64,000 nt of DNA from assembly GCF_005153485.1 (NCBI RefSeq), contig NZ_CP039740.1, forward strand, positions 1,367,001 through 1,431,000, in the 5' to 3' direction. Source of the stretch: Pseudolabrys sp. FHR47 (GTDB lineage: Bacteria > Pseudomonadota > Alphaproteobacteria > Rhizobiales > Xanthobacteraceae). Made by a program: the position numbers and the translations under genes. Shown here piece by piece: positions 36,598 through 48,863 of the stretch. Numbering within the stretch: the stretch's first letter is position 1; every line of letters begins with the position of its first letter. The notes beneath the pieces are model-generated. The model was not told the origin of the DNA and ran no database searches. It saw only the letters and a list, made by a program, of their open reading frames with translations.

Positions 36598-36975
36598 CTA
36601 CTTGCACTTCCGCAGTTTCAACACGCCGCCCGGCTGCTGATTGATCTCGACGCGATCGGGTTCGACGATCTTCAAGCTATATCTGGCTTGCGCGTTGCTG
36701 ATCTGGCCCGTCGTGAATACGTCGACGATGCGGAATTCGCGGCTGCCGTTCGATTGAACCGACCGGTTGCGGAAGGTCGGCACGCCACCGCCGCTGTCGG
36801 TGCGTTGATTGCCGTTGAAGGCAATAACGCGCAGCTTGCTGCAATCGACCGGGCCCTTCTCCGTCGAGGCGGTTACGCCCCAGCGACCGTCGATCGGATA
36901 AGTGCCGGCCTGCGCCGCGGTGACGGCGAGCAGGGTTACCGGAATTGCGACAATCAGAGTTGTTAGTCTGGCCAT
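36598..36975 (-). CDS. Exported protein of unknown function (125 aa)
   Basis: Starts MARLTTLIVAIPVTLLAVTA with a signal peptide (1-23, AQA-G). A GTG five codons upstream is an alternative start. The mature part has two Cys (PVDCSKLRVIAFN and the C-terminal LRKCK), likely a disulfide pair, and predicted beta structure. Small secreted beta proteins of this form are common in Rhizobiales without a known role. The ribosome site is weak. Confidence 0.68.
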   Translation of the reverse strand: MARLTTLIVAIPVTLLAVTAAQAGTYPIDGRWGVTASTEKGPVDCSKLRVIAFNGNQRTDSGGGVPTFRNRSVQSNGSREFRIVDVFTTGQISNAQARYSLKIVEPDRVEINQQPGGVLKLRKCK

Positions 36976-37017
36976 AGCGAAGCTTAGCACAGCGTCGGCC
37001 GAGACGGTTTCACATTA

Positions 37018-37662
37018 TCAGGCGCGATAGGCGGCCATGAAGGTGCGCACCGCGATGCGGACGACGTGCTCGATCCGTTCCTCCGTCGGCGGCGAGCCAA
37101 AATTGAAAAGCAATGGCTTCAACATGCCGGCGTGGCAGGTCTCGATGAATTGCGCCGCTGCGACCTCGTAGTCGTCGACCTTGAGGATGCCGGCTTCCGT
37201 CATTGCCTTGAGGTAGGCGGCCAAGCTTGCGGTGCTGCGGGCCGGCCCGGCTTCGTAAAGCCGGCGGCCGATGTCTGGCATGCGTTCCGCGACCGCGATG
37301 ACGGTGCGCCATGACGACAGGCGCTGGGGGGTGGCGAGGGCCTTCACGAAAGTTTTGCCGTGCCGGAACAGCACCGCTTCCACGTTATGATCGCTGTGGT
37401 CGAAATCGAAAACGCCGTCGAGGTGCATGATGCACTCGCCGCGCACCATGCCGTCGAACAGGTCGTCCTTGTCCTTGAAGTAGACGTAAAGCGTGCCCTT
37501 GGAGACGCCGGCGGCCTTGGCAATGTCCCCCATGCTGGCCGCGTCGAAGCCGCGGTCGAGGAAGACCTTGCGGGCGCCGTCCAGAATCTGGCGCCGCTTG
37601 GCGCTGTCATCGGCCCCGTCGGTCCGGGGGGCCTGCAGGTATTCTGCCTGGATGTAGCTCAT
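37018..37662 (-). CDS. TetR-family transcriptional regulator of the adjacent efflux pump
   Basis: 214 residues from [10 protein letters not shown], preceded by GGAG at proper spacing (an ATG four codons upstream is less well placed). The HTH lies at about 45-64 ([19 protein letters not shown]), and the C-terminal ligand domain is of the AefR/TetR_C type. It is divergent from an EmrAB-type efflux operon, and the space between holds two identical 19-base palindromes. It most likely represses itself and the pump until a toxic ligand binds. Confidence 0.92.
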   Translation of the reverse strand: MSYIQAEYLQAPRTDGADDSAKRRQILDGARKVFLDRGFDAASMGDIAKAAGVSKGTLYVYFKDKDDLFDGMVRGECIMHLDGVFDFDHSDHNVEAVLFRHGKTFVKALATPQRLSSWRTVIAVAERMPDIGRRLYEAGPARSTASLAAYLKAMTEAGILKVDDYEVAAAQFIETCHAGMLKPLLFNFGSPPTEERIEHVVRIAVRTFMAAYRA

Positions 37663-37787
37663 ATCCAACTCCATCGGGCGAATTCCCTCATTCTACCAGA
37701 CGCTTAGGAGGGCTCATCGAGGGCTGAGAGCGAATCCGCCACGTTGCTCACAGAAATTTATATGGCGCAATCCATCGAAAGAATCAA

Positions 37788-37806
37788 TGACCGAACGGTT
37801 CGGTCA
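37788..37806. promoter_or_regulatory. TetR operator 1
   Basis: Perfect palindrome TGACCGAACGGTTCGGTCA (odd centre). Identical to operator 2, centre-to-centre 56 bases. Lies directly upstream of the -35 element proposed for the efflux operon. Confidence 0.85.
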
Positions 37807-37809
37807 ATC

Positions 37810-37839
37810 TTGACAGGGGTGTTGGGGCAGGAGTATTCG
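37810..37839 (+). promoter_or_regulatory. Promoter of the efflux operon
   Basis: TTGACA at 37810-37815, an 18-base spacer, then TATTCG at 37834-37839. The promoter sits exactly between the two TetR operators, so a bound repressor would block both its ends. The start codon of the HlyD-type gene follows at 37877. Confidence 0.55.
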
Positions 37840-37843
37840 ATAT

Positions 37844-37862
37844 TGACCGAACGGTTCGGTCA
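37844..37862. promoter_or_regulatory. TetR operator 2
   Basis: Second perfect copy of TGACCGAACGGTTCGGTCA, covering the expected transcription start of the efflux operon and ending 14 bases before the first start codon. Confidence 0.85.
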
Positions 37863-37876
37863 TCGGAGATGGGTCT

Positions 37877-39106
37877 ATGTCCCGGCGTGGCGAGGCGGAA
37901 ATGAAGGCGGGGACAGCGGTGGATCCGAGCGCGCTTACCGAGCCCGAAGTTGGGGGGCGCGGTTTGCGCGGTGTCCTGAAGGCCAATCGTCAACGCGTTC
38001 TGATGGGCGTTGCCGCGCTCGCCGTCGCCGGTCTCGGCTGGTGGGGCGTCAGCTACGTAACAACCGGCCGCTACCTGGTCTCGACCGACGATGCCTATGT
38101 GCGCGCCGACACGACGACGCTTGCCGCCAAGGTGTCCGGCTATGTGGCACAGGTCACGGTGGGCGATAACGAATATGTCCGGGCCGGCGACGTGATCGCC
38201 CGCATCGACGATGGCGACTACCGGCTCGCGCTCGAGTCGGCGCGGGAAAAGGTCGCGACGCAGGAAGCGACCGTCGCCCGCTTCGGCCGCCAGATTGAGG
38301 CCCAGCAGGCCATGGTGACGCAGTCCCAGGCCCAGCTCACCTCAGCGCAGGCGCAGGCCAAGCGCGCCCAGCTCGAACTCGAACGGCAGTTGAAGCTCGC
38401 CGGCAACGCCTTCGCCAGCCAGCAAACACTCGAACAGGCCCAGTCCAGTCGCGATCAGGCGGACGCCTCCGTTGCCGCGGCCAACGCTGCGGTGGTCGCC
38501 GCGATCGCCAATGTCGATGTGCTTAAAGCGCAGCAAGTAGAAGCCGCGCGCACGCTCGACGAACTGAAGACCGCGCAGGCCAAGGCCGAGCGCGACCTGT
38601 CCTTCACGGAAATCCGCGCGCCGATCGATGGCGTCATCGGTAACCGCGCCGCCAAGGTCGGCGACTTCATGCAGACTGCCCAGCGCTTTGCCAGTCTGGT
38701 GCCGCTCGATGATGTCTATATCGACGCCAACTTCAAAGAGACACAGCTGACGCGGCTGCGGCCCGGCCAGCCGGTTGAGGTCAGCGTCGATGCGCTGCCT
38801 GAGCACGATATCGAGGGCACGGTCGCCAGCATGTCGCCGGCTTCCGGCTCGGTGTTCTCGCTGCTGCCGCCGGACAACGCCACCGGCAACTTCACCAAGA
38901 TCGTGCAGCGCATTCCGGTGCGTATCAAGGTGCCGGCCGACGTCGCCAACCGCAAGCTGTTGCGGCCCGGCATGTCGGTCATCGTCAAGGTCAACACCAA
39001 GTCGGCCGACAAAACCTCGGTAGCCGACGGTCGAGCATGGTTCGCGGCGAAGGCCGCGGACGCGCCGAAGCAATCGGCGCTCAACGAACAGTCTCTCCGG
39101 CGCTAG
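37877..39106 (+). CDS. EmrA/HlyD-type efflux periplasmic adaptor
   Basis: 409 residues from ATG 37877 with GGAG upstream. A cytosolic N-terminus, one membrane helix (about 42-62), then the biotinyl-lipoyl half-motifs (VSGYVAQVTVGDNEYVRAGD and FTEIRAPIDGVIGNRAAKVGD). These flank a long Ala/Gln-rich coiled coil (about 115-235). The adaptor bridges the MFS pump to an outer-membrane channel. No channel gene is present, so a TolC encoded elsewhere is expected. The MFS gene follows 14 bases later. Confidence 0.93.
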   Translation: MSRRGEAEMKAGTAVDPSALTEPEVGGRGLRGVLKANRQRVLMGVAALAVAGLGWWGVSYVTTGRYLVSTDDAYVRADTTTLAAKVSGYVAQVTVGDNEYVRAGDVIARIDDGDYRLALESAREKVATQEATVARFGRQIEAQQAMVTQSQAQLTSAQAQAKRAQLELERQLKLAGNAFASQQTLEQAQSSRDQADASVAAANAAVVAAIANVDVLKAQQVEAARTLDELKTAQAKAERDLSFTEIRAPIDGVIGNRAAKVGDFMQTAQRFASLVPLDDVYIDANFKETQLTRLRPGQPVEVSVDALPEHDIEGTVASMSPASGSVFSLLPPDNATGNFTKIVQRIPVRIKVPADVANRKLLRPGMSVIVKVNTKSADKTSVADGRAWFAAKAADAPKQSALNEQSLRR

Positions 39107-39120
39107 GCGACAAGTCCCCC

Positions 39121-40728
39121 ATGCGTACGCCTGGTGCCATCGCCGCGCTTCCGGATGTCGCGAGTTCCCCGACTCGCGGCGCCGGGAGCGCGGATACTTT
39201 ACCGGCGCGCCGCGTCGGCGCTTTCGTCGTGATGTGCTTCGGCATGTTCATGGCGATCCTCGACATCCAGATCGTTTCGGCGTCGCTGTCTGAGATCCAG
39301 GCGGGTCTGTCGGCCTCCGCCGATGAGATCCCATGGGTGCAGACGTCATATCTGGTGGCGGAAGTGATCGCGATTCCGTTGTCCGGCTATCTGTCGCGCG
39401 CGCTGGGAACGCGCGCGTTGTTCACTGTCTCCGCGGCTGGCTTCACCGTCGCCAGCATCATGTGCGGCCTGTCGTCGTCGATCAACGGCATGATCGTATG
39501 GCGCGCTATTCAAGGTTTCGTTGGCGGCGGCATGGTCCCCACCGTGTTCGCCGCTGCCTACATCATCTTCCCGGGTCCCCGGCAGAAGATGGTGGCCCCG
39601 GTGGTCGGGCTGATCGCAACCCTTGCCCCCACGATCGGCCCGACCGTCGGCGGTTACGTAACCGAGGCGCTATCCTGGCACTGGTTGTTCTTCGTCAACA
39701 TCGTCCCCGGCATTGCCGTGGCGATGCTCTCATGGACGCTGATCGATATCGACGAGCCGGATTATTCCCTGCTGCAGAAGTTCGATTGGTGGGGTCTGAT
39801 ATCGATGGCCGGCTTTCTCGGCGCGCTTGAGTTCGTGCTGGAGGAGGGGCCGCGCAAGGACTGGCTCGATGACGGCGAAATCCTCGTGATGGCCGTCGTG
39901 GCGGCGGTCTCGGCGGTTGCATTTTTCGCCCGCTCGCTGATGGCCGCCAATCCGATCGTCGATCTGCGCGCTTTCTCCAATCGAAACTTCGCGCTCGGCA
40001 GCTTGTTCTCCTTTGTGATGGGAATCGGGCTTTACGGCCTGACCTATCTTTATCCACTCTATCTCGCACAGATTCGCGGCTACAACGCGCTGATGATCGG
40101 CGAGACCATGTTCGTCTCCGGCGTTGCGATGTTCCTGGCCGCGCCGGTGGTTGGCCAACTGACGCAGCGCTTCGATCCGCGTTACATTCTGATCGCGGGT
40201 TTCCTGCTGTTCGCAGCCGGCACCTGGCAGATGAGCTACATCACCGCCGACTGGGATTTCTACGAACTGCTGTGGCCCCAGATTTTCCGCGGTGTCGGCC
40301 TGATGGCGGCGATGGTGCCGGTGACCAATACGGCGCTGGGCACACTGCCGCGCGAGCGGCTCAAGAACGCCTCGGGACTGTTCAACCTGATGCGCAATCT
40401 CGGCGGCGCGCTGGGCCTCGCCTATGTGACGACGGTGCTCAACGAACGGACCGATCTGCACATCACGCGGCTGCACGAAGCGGTCAATCCGACCAGTGTC
40501 GCGGCCAACGAGACGTTACAGAAGCTGACGGAGCTGTTCGGCGGCGGCGCCGACGCGTCATTGCAGGCGCTGAAGAAGATGACGCAAATGGCGCATCAGC
40601 AGGCCTCGGTCATGGGCTATGCCGACGTGTTCTGGGCGCTGACCGTGATGTTCGTCGCGCTGGCCGCGCTCGGCCTGACCATGCGCAAGCCCGCCGCTCC
40701 CGCGGCCGGTGCGGCCGGCGGGCACTGA
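39121..40728 (+). CDS. EmrB-type MFS drug transporter (DHA2, 14 helices)
   Basis: 535 residues from ATG 39121. It has the DHA2 features: MAILDIQIVSASLSEI in helix 1 (motif D1-like), motif C as TIGPTVGGYVTEALSWHW, then FFVNIVPG. About 14 hydrophobic helices. Together with the adaptor it should export hydrophobic toxic compounds by proton antiport across both membranes. The specific substrate cannot be read from sequence. Convergent with ubiV. Confidence 0.94.
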   Translation: MRTPGAIAALPDVASSPTRGAGSADTLPARRVGAFVVMCFGMFMAILDIQIVSASLSEIQAGLSASADEIPWVQTSYLVAEVIAIPLSGYLSRALGTRALFTVSAAGFTVASIMCGLSSSINGMIVWRAIQGFVGGGMVPTVFAAAYIIFPGPRQKMVAPVVGLIATLAPTIGPTVGGYVTEALSWHWLFFVNIVPGIAVAMLSWTLIDIDEPDYSLLQKFDWWGLISMAGFLGALEFVLEEGPRKDWLDDGEILVMAVVAAVSAVAFFARSLMAANPIVDLRAFSNRNFALGSLFSFVMGIGLYGLTYLYPLYLAQIRGYNALMIGETMFVSGVAMFLAAPVVGQLTQRFDPRYILIAGFLLFAAGTWQMSYITADWDFYELLWPQIFRGVGLMAAMVPVTNTALGTLPRERLKNASGLFNLMRNLGGALGLAYVTTVLNERTDLHITRLHEAVNPTSVAANETLQKLTELFGGGADASLQALKKMTQMAHQQASVMGYADVFWALTVMFVALAALGLTMRKPAAPAAGAAGGH

Positions 40729-40761
40729 GGCGCCCTTGCTGTCGGCTCGGCCGTCTTCGAA

Positions 40762-41688
40762 CTAGTGCCTCGCCGCCGCCTGCCAGTGCGTGCCGGCCTT
40801 GCCGTGGAAGAAGCCGTTCACGAACGGCGCTTCGAGCTTGAGGGCTTCGAGTTTTGACTGCGTCTCGTGGGCGTCGATCCGGCCATGGAGGGCGTCGCGG
40901 AAGACGGTCGCGACCGCAACCATGTCGCAGCTATGCGGCGAGAGGCGGAAGCGGCGGATGCCCATATCTTGCAGAGTCGCGAGGTCGCCGCTCAGGTCGA
41001 GATACTCATAGGACAAGGTCTGGATGCCGTTCACCGTGAGGAACGGCTTGTTCTCCAGCGTCCTCAGCACCAGGCCGTCGGGATCGTTCTCGCAGACGAA
41101 CTGACAGCTATCCTTGGTGCGGCCGTGGGCGCGCGCGTGATAACAGCGCGCTGACAGCGCCAAGGGTAAACGCCCGAAAACTTGTACTTCCACAGTCACA
41201 TCGAGCTTGCGCGCCTCCCCGCTGAGCGCGCGGATGGCGGTGGCCGGCAACTCCACCGGCAGACAGACATTGCAGGCGCCGCCGCGCGCCAGGACGGCCA
41301 GCGTGCGCTCGTTGTAGACATTGATGAAGGGCCCGATGTGATGCGGCCTGCCGTGCAGGTAAGCAAAGGCGGAGGCGTCATTGGCCTCGACCAGTTCGCC
41401 GGCGCTGAGACTGTCCACCAGCTTACGGTCGAGCTTCGACATCACTTCGGTCAGTGATGAGAACACGACTGCCTTCCCGGCGGCGGCGAGCCGCGCCGCG
41501 ACGGCCTCCATGTGCGGTGCGAACAATGGCGCGCGCTTCGAGCATATGATCTCGCCGAGATAGACGGCCTCAACCGGCGCCTCATCGGCGATGCGGAAAT
41601 AGAAGTCGCGCCACGCTTCCGGCGCCCAGTTGAACAGCACTGGACCCAGGGTCACGTCGCCTGCCGGCGCTGCTTGCGCTATCGCCAT
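40762..41688 (-). CDS. ubiV: UbiV, U32-family subunit for O2-independent ubiquinone hydroxylation
   Basis: 308 residues from MAIAQAAPAGD, overlapping the end of ubiU by 10 bases. The four cysteines expected to bind a 4Fe-4S cluster are all present: C49 (LGEIICSKR), C182, C195 and C199. The spacing 13 and 4 between the last three is the same as that of E. coli UbiV (C180, C193, C197). An extra CNVC pair at 139-142 is also present. UbiU-UbiV hydroxylate the ubiquinone ring without oxygen, using prephenate as oxygen source in E. coli. Confidence 0.92.
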   Translation of the reverse strand: MAIAQAAPAGDVTLGPVLFNWAPEAWRDFYFRIADEAPVEAVYLGEIICSKRAPLFAPHMEAVAARLAAAGKAVVFSSLTEVMSKLDRKLVDSLSAGELVEANDASAFAYLHGRPHHIGPFINVYNERTLAVLARGGACNVCLPVELPATAIRALSGEARKLDVTVEVQVFGRLPLALSARCYHARAHGRTKDSCQFVCENDPDGLVLRTLENKPFLTVNGIQTLSYEYLDLSGDLATLQDMGIRRFRLSPHSCDMVAVATVFRDALHGRIDAHETQSKLEALKLEAPFVNGFFHGKAGTHWQAAARH

Positions 41689-42698
41689 TTCTTGCTCCGG
41701 AATGTGCCTTCGGTTTCGCGGCGGCCTTCGGTGAGCGCGAGAAGGCCGGCCAGCGGTACCTCTCGGCCCGCCATCAGATCGTCGACGGCTATGCGGAAGG
41801 CGGACACCACGTCCTTCACATAAGCGCGGCTGCGCTGCCGCCCCTCGATCTTGAGCGCGGTGACGCCGGCGCGCATCAGGTCCGGCAGCAGCGCCGTCAG
41901 ATTGAGGCTGACCGGCTCCTCGAAGGCGTAATAGGCATCCTTCTGGGCGCTGCAGAGATAACGGCCCTTGCAGATCGTCGGATAGCCGGCGCTCTCGCCG
42001 CGAATGAAGCGGTCGATTACCACCGGGCCGAGCCGCGTCGTCAGCGTATGGCGTGCGTCCTGCTCGTAGTGCACGCTGGCGGCCGGCGAGCACACGCCAT
42101 CCATGTTGGTGGAAATGCCGGTGACGTAATTGGTGAGGCTGCAGCGGCCCTCGGCCATCATGCCGATATTGCCGAAGATGAAGGCTTCGATCTCGCACGG
42201 GATCTGCCGGTGCAGCGCCGCGATCTCCGCGACCGTCAGCATGCGCGGCAGCACCACCCGCTTGACGCCGAACTGCTGGCAGTAAAAACGGATCGCTTCG
42301 GGCGAGGAGGCGCCGGCCTGTACAGACAGATGCAGGCGCAGCTCGGGATGCGTTTGCGCCGCATAGTCGGCGACGCCGATGTCGGCGACGATCACCGCAT
42401 CGACGCCGAGCCGCGCTGCCAGATCGATCGCCTCGCGCCACAGATCGAAGCGGCCGGCCGGCGGGAATGTATTGACCGCCAGCAGCACCTTGGCGCCGCG
42501 CGCATGGGCATAGGCCAGCGACTGTTCGAGTTCGGCTGGGGTGAAATTCAGCCCCGGAAAGTTGCGCGCATTGGTCTCGTTCTGCAGGCCGCAATAGACG
42601 GCATCGGCGCCGGCATCGACCGCGGTGCGCAGGCCTGCCGGCGTGCCGGCCGGACACACAAGTTCAGGCCGCTGGTAGTCATTCGTTTCCGTCATCAA
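41679..42698 (-). CDS. ubiU: UbiU, U32-family subunit for O2-independent ubiquinone hydroxylation
   Basis: 339 residues, overlapping ubiT by ATGA. The U32 barrel core is typical (ELVCPAGTPAGLRTAVDAGADAVY, begun at residue 12; VLLAVNTFPP). Candidate cluster cysteines are C186 (EGRCSL), C203 (GVCSP), C243 and C249 (ICKGRYLC). C186 and C203 keep the 17-residue spacing of E. coli C176/C193. The cysteine expected 7 residues before C186 is a glycine here (GNIGMMAEGRC), so one of the four known ligands seems missing or replaced. The C-terminal GVTALKIEGRQRSRAYV is standard for UbiU. Confidence 0.9.
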   Translation of the reverse strand: MMTETNDYQRPELVCPAGTPAGLRTAVDAGADAVYCGLQNETNARNFPGLNFTPAELEQSLAYAHARGAKVLLAVNTFPPAGRFDLWREAIDLAARLGVDAVIVADIGVADYAAQTHPELRLHLSVQAGASSPEAIRFYCQQFGVKRVVLPRMLTVAEIAALHRQIPCEIEAFIFGNIGMMAEGRCSLTNYVTGISTNMDGVCSPAASVHYEQDARHTLTTRLGPVVIDRFIRGESAGYPTICKGRYLCSAQKDAYYAFEEPVSLNLTALLPDLMRAGVTALKIEGRQRSRAYVKDVVSAFRIAVDDLMAGREVPLAGLLALTEGRRETEGTFRSKKWR

Positions 42699-43225
42699 CG
42701 TGTCCCCCGGTTCGGGCGCAGGCCGGACAGCACGAAGGATGCCGGGCCGGCGAAGGGTCCGAAACTGCCGATGGCGGCGGCGAGAGCGCTGCCTTCGAAG
42801 TCGTCCAGCGCGTTGCGCAGCGCGACCACTGCCTCGGTGTCGCCGGTCACGCTGAGATCGCGCGAGAAGAACATGGCGTCGCCGTCCAGCGTGCCGTCGA
42901 TCATGTCGAGCAGGTTGAAGAACGTGCCGGCAATGGCGGCATCATGCGCGGGGCGTTCATGACGGCGATGCGCGGTAAGGCGGGGGGCCGTGCGCTCGGG
43001 CGTCAGGACGAGCACGAATGGAAAGTCGACTGGATCGATCAGAAATCTTTTGCCGGCATGCGGCCCAAGACGGTCGAACAGGCCGGCGCGCGATGACGCG
43101 ACATGGGTTGCTATTCGATTGAGAATAGGTTGCAGAAGCGCCAGCGGAAGCGGGGTAAGCAGCAGGGCAGGGGCTTGCCGAAGAAGAGACTTGAGCGGCG
43201 ATGAGGAATCCGGCGGCACTGACAT
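42695..43225 (-). CDS. ubiT: UbiT, SCP2-domain accessory protein for anaerobic ubiquinone synthesis
   Basis: 176 residues from the ATG at 43225 (MSVPPDSSSPLKSLL); an ATG at 43255 is an alternative. The SCP2 lipid-binding domain spans about 45-165 (LIDPVDFPFVLVLTPER, DAMFFSRDLSVTGDTEAVVALRNALDD). UbiT probably holds the hydrophobic quinone intermediates for UbiU-UbiV. First gene of the ubiTUV operon. No Shine-Dalgarno stands before 43225; an FNR/FixK box centred 41.5 bases upstream would place the transcript start at or next to this ATG. Confidence 0.88.
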   Translation of the reverse strand: MSVPPDSSSPLKSLLRQAPALLLTPLPLALLQPILNRIATHVASSRAGLFDRLGPHAGKRFLIDPVDFPFVLVLTPERTAPRLTAHRRHERPAHDAAIAGTFFNLLDMIDGTLDGDAMFFSRDLSVTGDTEAVVALRNALDDFEGSALAAAIGSFGPFAGPASFVLSGLRPNRGTR

Positions 43226-43259
43226 GCGCGCGACGCTAGTCGCACAAGCCGACATCACT

Positions 43260-43273
43260 TTGATGGAAGTCAA
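43260..43273 (-). promoter_or_regulatory. FNR/FixK-type box upstream of ubiTUV
   Basis: On the minus strand the sequence is TTGACTTCCATCAA, a perfect TTGA-N6-TCAA match to the FNR/FixK core. Its centre is 41.5 bases from the first base of the ATG at 43225, the normal activating distance for class II promoters. This suits genes needed only at low oxygen. Confidence 0.7.
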
Positions 43274-43372
43274 TGCGATGCGCCGATCGATGCACATCGA
43301 GGCCGGCGCAATGCATTTCTGACGCGATGACGAAGCGTCGCGCGTTGCGGCGATACCGTACCGTCTCGTGCT

Positions 43373-47068
<3,696 letters not shown>

Positions 47069-47116
47069 GTCGCGATCTCCTTGCCTGCGCGGACTAAACC
47101 AGAGCTAAAAAAAATC

Positions 47117-47140
47117 GTCAATAAATCGTTGACAATTTAT
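47117..47140. promoter_or_regulatory. Operator/promoter between hydantoinase and regulator genes
   Basis: Two overlapping inverted repeats: GTCAA-N7-TTGAC (47117-47133) and ATAAAT-N8-ATTTAT (47121-47140). They cover TTGACA (47129-47134), which with TACGCT 16 bases downstream forms a plausible plus-strand promoter for the regulator gene. A repressor bound here could control both divergent genes. Confidence 0.6.
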
Positions 47141-47179
47141 CACCGGCCGATACGCTTCTCCCATCTCGGAGGGGCTGAG

Positions 47180-47725
47180 ATGGCAAAAGCTGCGACCGCA
47201 GCGAAGACCGACGCGGAGTTGACGCTGGGGCCGATCGTGTCATCGGCGCATCTGGCGTCGGGCGCGATGCCGGTTCTGTCCGAACTCGAATTCGGCATGA
47301 TCCTGCTCGATCACGCTTTCGAGCGCTGGATGGTGCGGTGCATGGCGGCGGCGGGCGTGCCCGATCTGTCGCCGCTCGACGTCCTTGTTTTGCACACCAT
47401 CGCGCATCGCGACCGCGCCAAGCGCGTCGCCGATATTTGCCTCGTACTCAATATCGAGGACACGCACCTCGTTACCTATTCGCTCAAGAAGCTCGACGGG
47501 CACAATCTGCTCGTCAGCAGCAAGCGCGGCAGCGAAAAGACCGTCGGCCTCACCGCCAAAGGCGAGAAGGTCGTGCAACGCTATCGCAAGGTTCGCGAGG
47601 CCCTTCTGGTCCAGTCGGTCAAAAGCGCCGGCATGGACGAGAAGCGGCTATCCGAAATCGCCGCACTGATGCGTGCGCTGTCCGGTCATTACGACCAGGC
47701 CGCGCGCGCGGCGGCGAGTCTTTGA
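47180..47725 (+). CDS. Winged-helix (MarR-like) transcriptional regulator
   Basis: 181 residues from ATG 47180, behind GGAGG. The wHTH lies at about 68-135: LSPLDVLVLHTIAHRDRAKR, DICLVLNIEDTHLVTYSLKK (recognition helix) and KLDGHNLLVSSKRGSEKTVGL (wing). The flanking helices (about 35-62 and 140-178) would form the dimer interface, as in MarR. It stands between the hydantoinase and the TRAP genes and is likely their regulator. Confidence 0.85.
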   Translation: MAKAATAAKTDAELTLGPIVSSAHLASGAMPVLSELEFGMILLDHAFERWMVRCMAAAGVPDLSPLDVLVLHTIAHRDRAKRVADICLVLNIEDTHLVTYSLKKLDGHNLLVSSKRGSEKTVGLTAKGEKVVQRYRKVREALLVQSVKSAGMDEKRLSEIAALMRALSGHYDQAARAAASL

Positions 47726-47811
47726 AAAGAGGAGAAACTTGTGCAGGACATGCCGAAAGTTTCGTCAGGTTCTAAAACAAGAGACTGCTAAGCTTCACAT
47801 CAGCAACGAGG

Positions 47812-47832
47812 GCGGATCGCGTCACGATCCGC
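47812..47832 (+). promoter_or_regulatory. 5' leader hairpin of dctP
   Basis: GCGGATCG-CGTCA-CGATCCGC, an 8-base perfect stem placed 4 bases before the GGAGG ribosome site of dctP. It may protect the mRNA 5' end or tune initiation. Confidence 0.5.
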
Positions 47833-47847
47833 AATGGAGGGTGAGCT

Positions 47848-48822
47848 ATGAAGATGGTTCTGCGTTCTCTGGCCGGCGTCGTCCTGGCGGCCGGTCTTGC
47901 TACGACTGCGGCGGCTCAAACCAAGTGGGACATGCCGGTCCCGTATCCGGACGGCAACTTCCACACCAAGAATGTCGTCGCTTTCGCCGCCGACGTCGAC
48001 AAGGCGACCAAGGGTTCGCTCAAGATTCAGGTTCACTCCGCCGGCTCGCTGTTCAAGCATCCAGAAATCAAGCGCGCGGTGCGTCAGGGCACGGCGCCGA
48101 TCGGTGAAATCCTCGAGTCGCTGGCCGCCAACGAGGCGCCGGTCTACGGTCTCGACTCCGTGCCGTTCCTGGCGACCGGCTATGACGCCGCCAAGAAGCT
48201 CTATGCGGCGCAGAAGCCGTATCTCGAAAAGCAGCTCGCGTCCGAAGGCCTGATGCTGCTGTATTCGGTGCCGTGGCCGCCGCAGGGCATTTACGCCAAG
48301 AAGACGATCACCAAGATCGAAGATCTCAAGGGTCTCAAGTTCCGCACTTATAACGCTACCATCGGCCGCATCGCGGCGCTGGTCGGCGCCATTCCGACAC
48401 AGATCGAAGTGCCGGATCTGCCGACCGCCTTCGCCACCGGCCGCGTCGATGTGATGATCACCTCGGCCTCGACCGGCGTCGACACCAAGGCGCAGGACTA
48501 TCTGACCGACTACATCGAGGCCGAAGCCTGGCTGCCGCGCAACATCGTGTTCGTGAACAAGGCCGCCTTCGACAAGCTCAGCGACGCCGAGAAGAAGGCC
48601 GTGCTCGATGCCGCCAAGGTTGCCGAAGAGCGCGGCTGGAAGGCCTCGATCGCCGAGAAGGAGATCAAGACCAAGGCGCTCAAGGACGCCGGCATCAAGG
48701 TCACCGCGCCGACGCCGGAACTGAAGGCCGGTCTCGCGAAGGTTGGCGAAACCATCGCCGCCGAGTTTGAAAAGTCCGCCGGTGCCGACGGCGCGGCCAT
48801 GCTGTCCGCCTACAAGAAGTAA
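47848..48822 (+). CDS. dctP: TRAP transporter substrate-binding protein DctP
   Basis: 324 residues with a GGAGG ribosome site and a signal peptide (1-24, TAAAQ). The DctP-family fold shows the carboxylate-binding region VMITSASTGVDTKAQDYL with the KFRTYNATIG segment before it. It binds an organic acid in the periplasm and delivers it to the DctQM permease. The link to the hydantoinase suggests a 5-oxoproline- or hydantoin-like carboxylate. It ends before a strong UUCG hairpin that can raise its mRNA level over the permease genes. Confidence 0.93.
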   Translation: MKMVLRSLAGVVLAAGLATTAAAQTKWDMPVPYPDGNFHTKNVVAFAADVDKATKGSLKIQVHSAGSLFKHPEIKRAVRQGTAPIGEILESLAANEAPVYGLDSVPFLATGYDAAKKLYAAQKPYLEKQLASEGLMLLYSVPWPPQGIYAKKTITKIEDLKGLKFRTYNATIGRIAALVGAIPTQIEVPDLPTAFATGRVDVMITSASTGVDTKAQDYLTDYIEAEAWLPRNIVFVNKAAFDKLSDAEKKAVLDAAKVAEERGWKASIAEKEIKTKALKDAGIKVTAPTPELKAGLAKVGETIAAEFEKSAGADGAAMLSAYKK

Positions 48823-48863
48823 GCGGATCGTTTTCAACCACGCGCGACAAGTCACCCTCTCCA

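Noticed and set aside
40762..42657. Single 631-codon minus-strand frame covering ubiV and part of ubiU
   Set aside because: Only its last half is UbiV. The first half is an out-of-frame reading of ubiU, which has its own clear frame and motifs.
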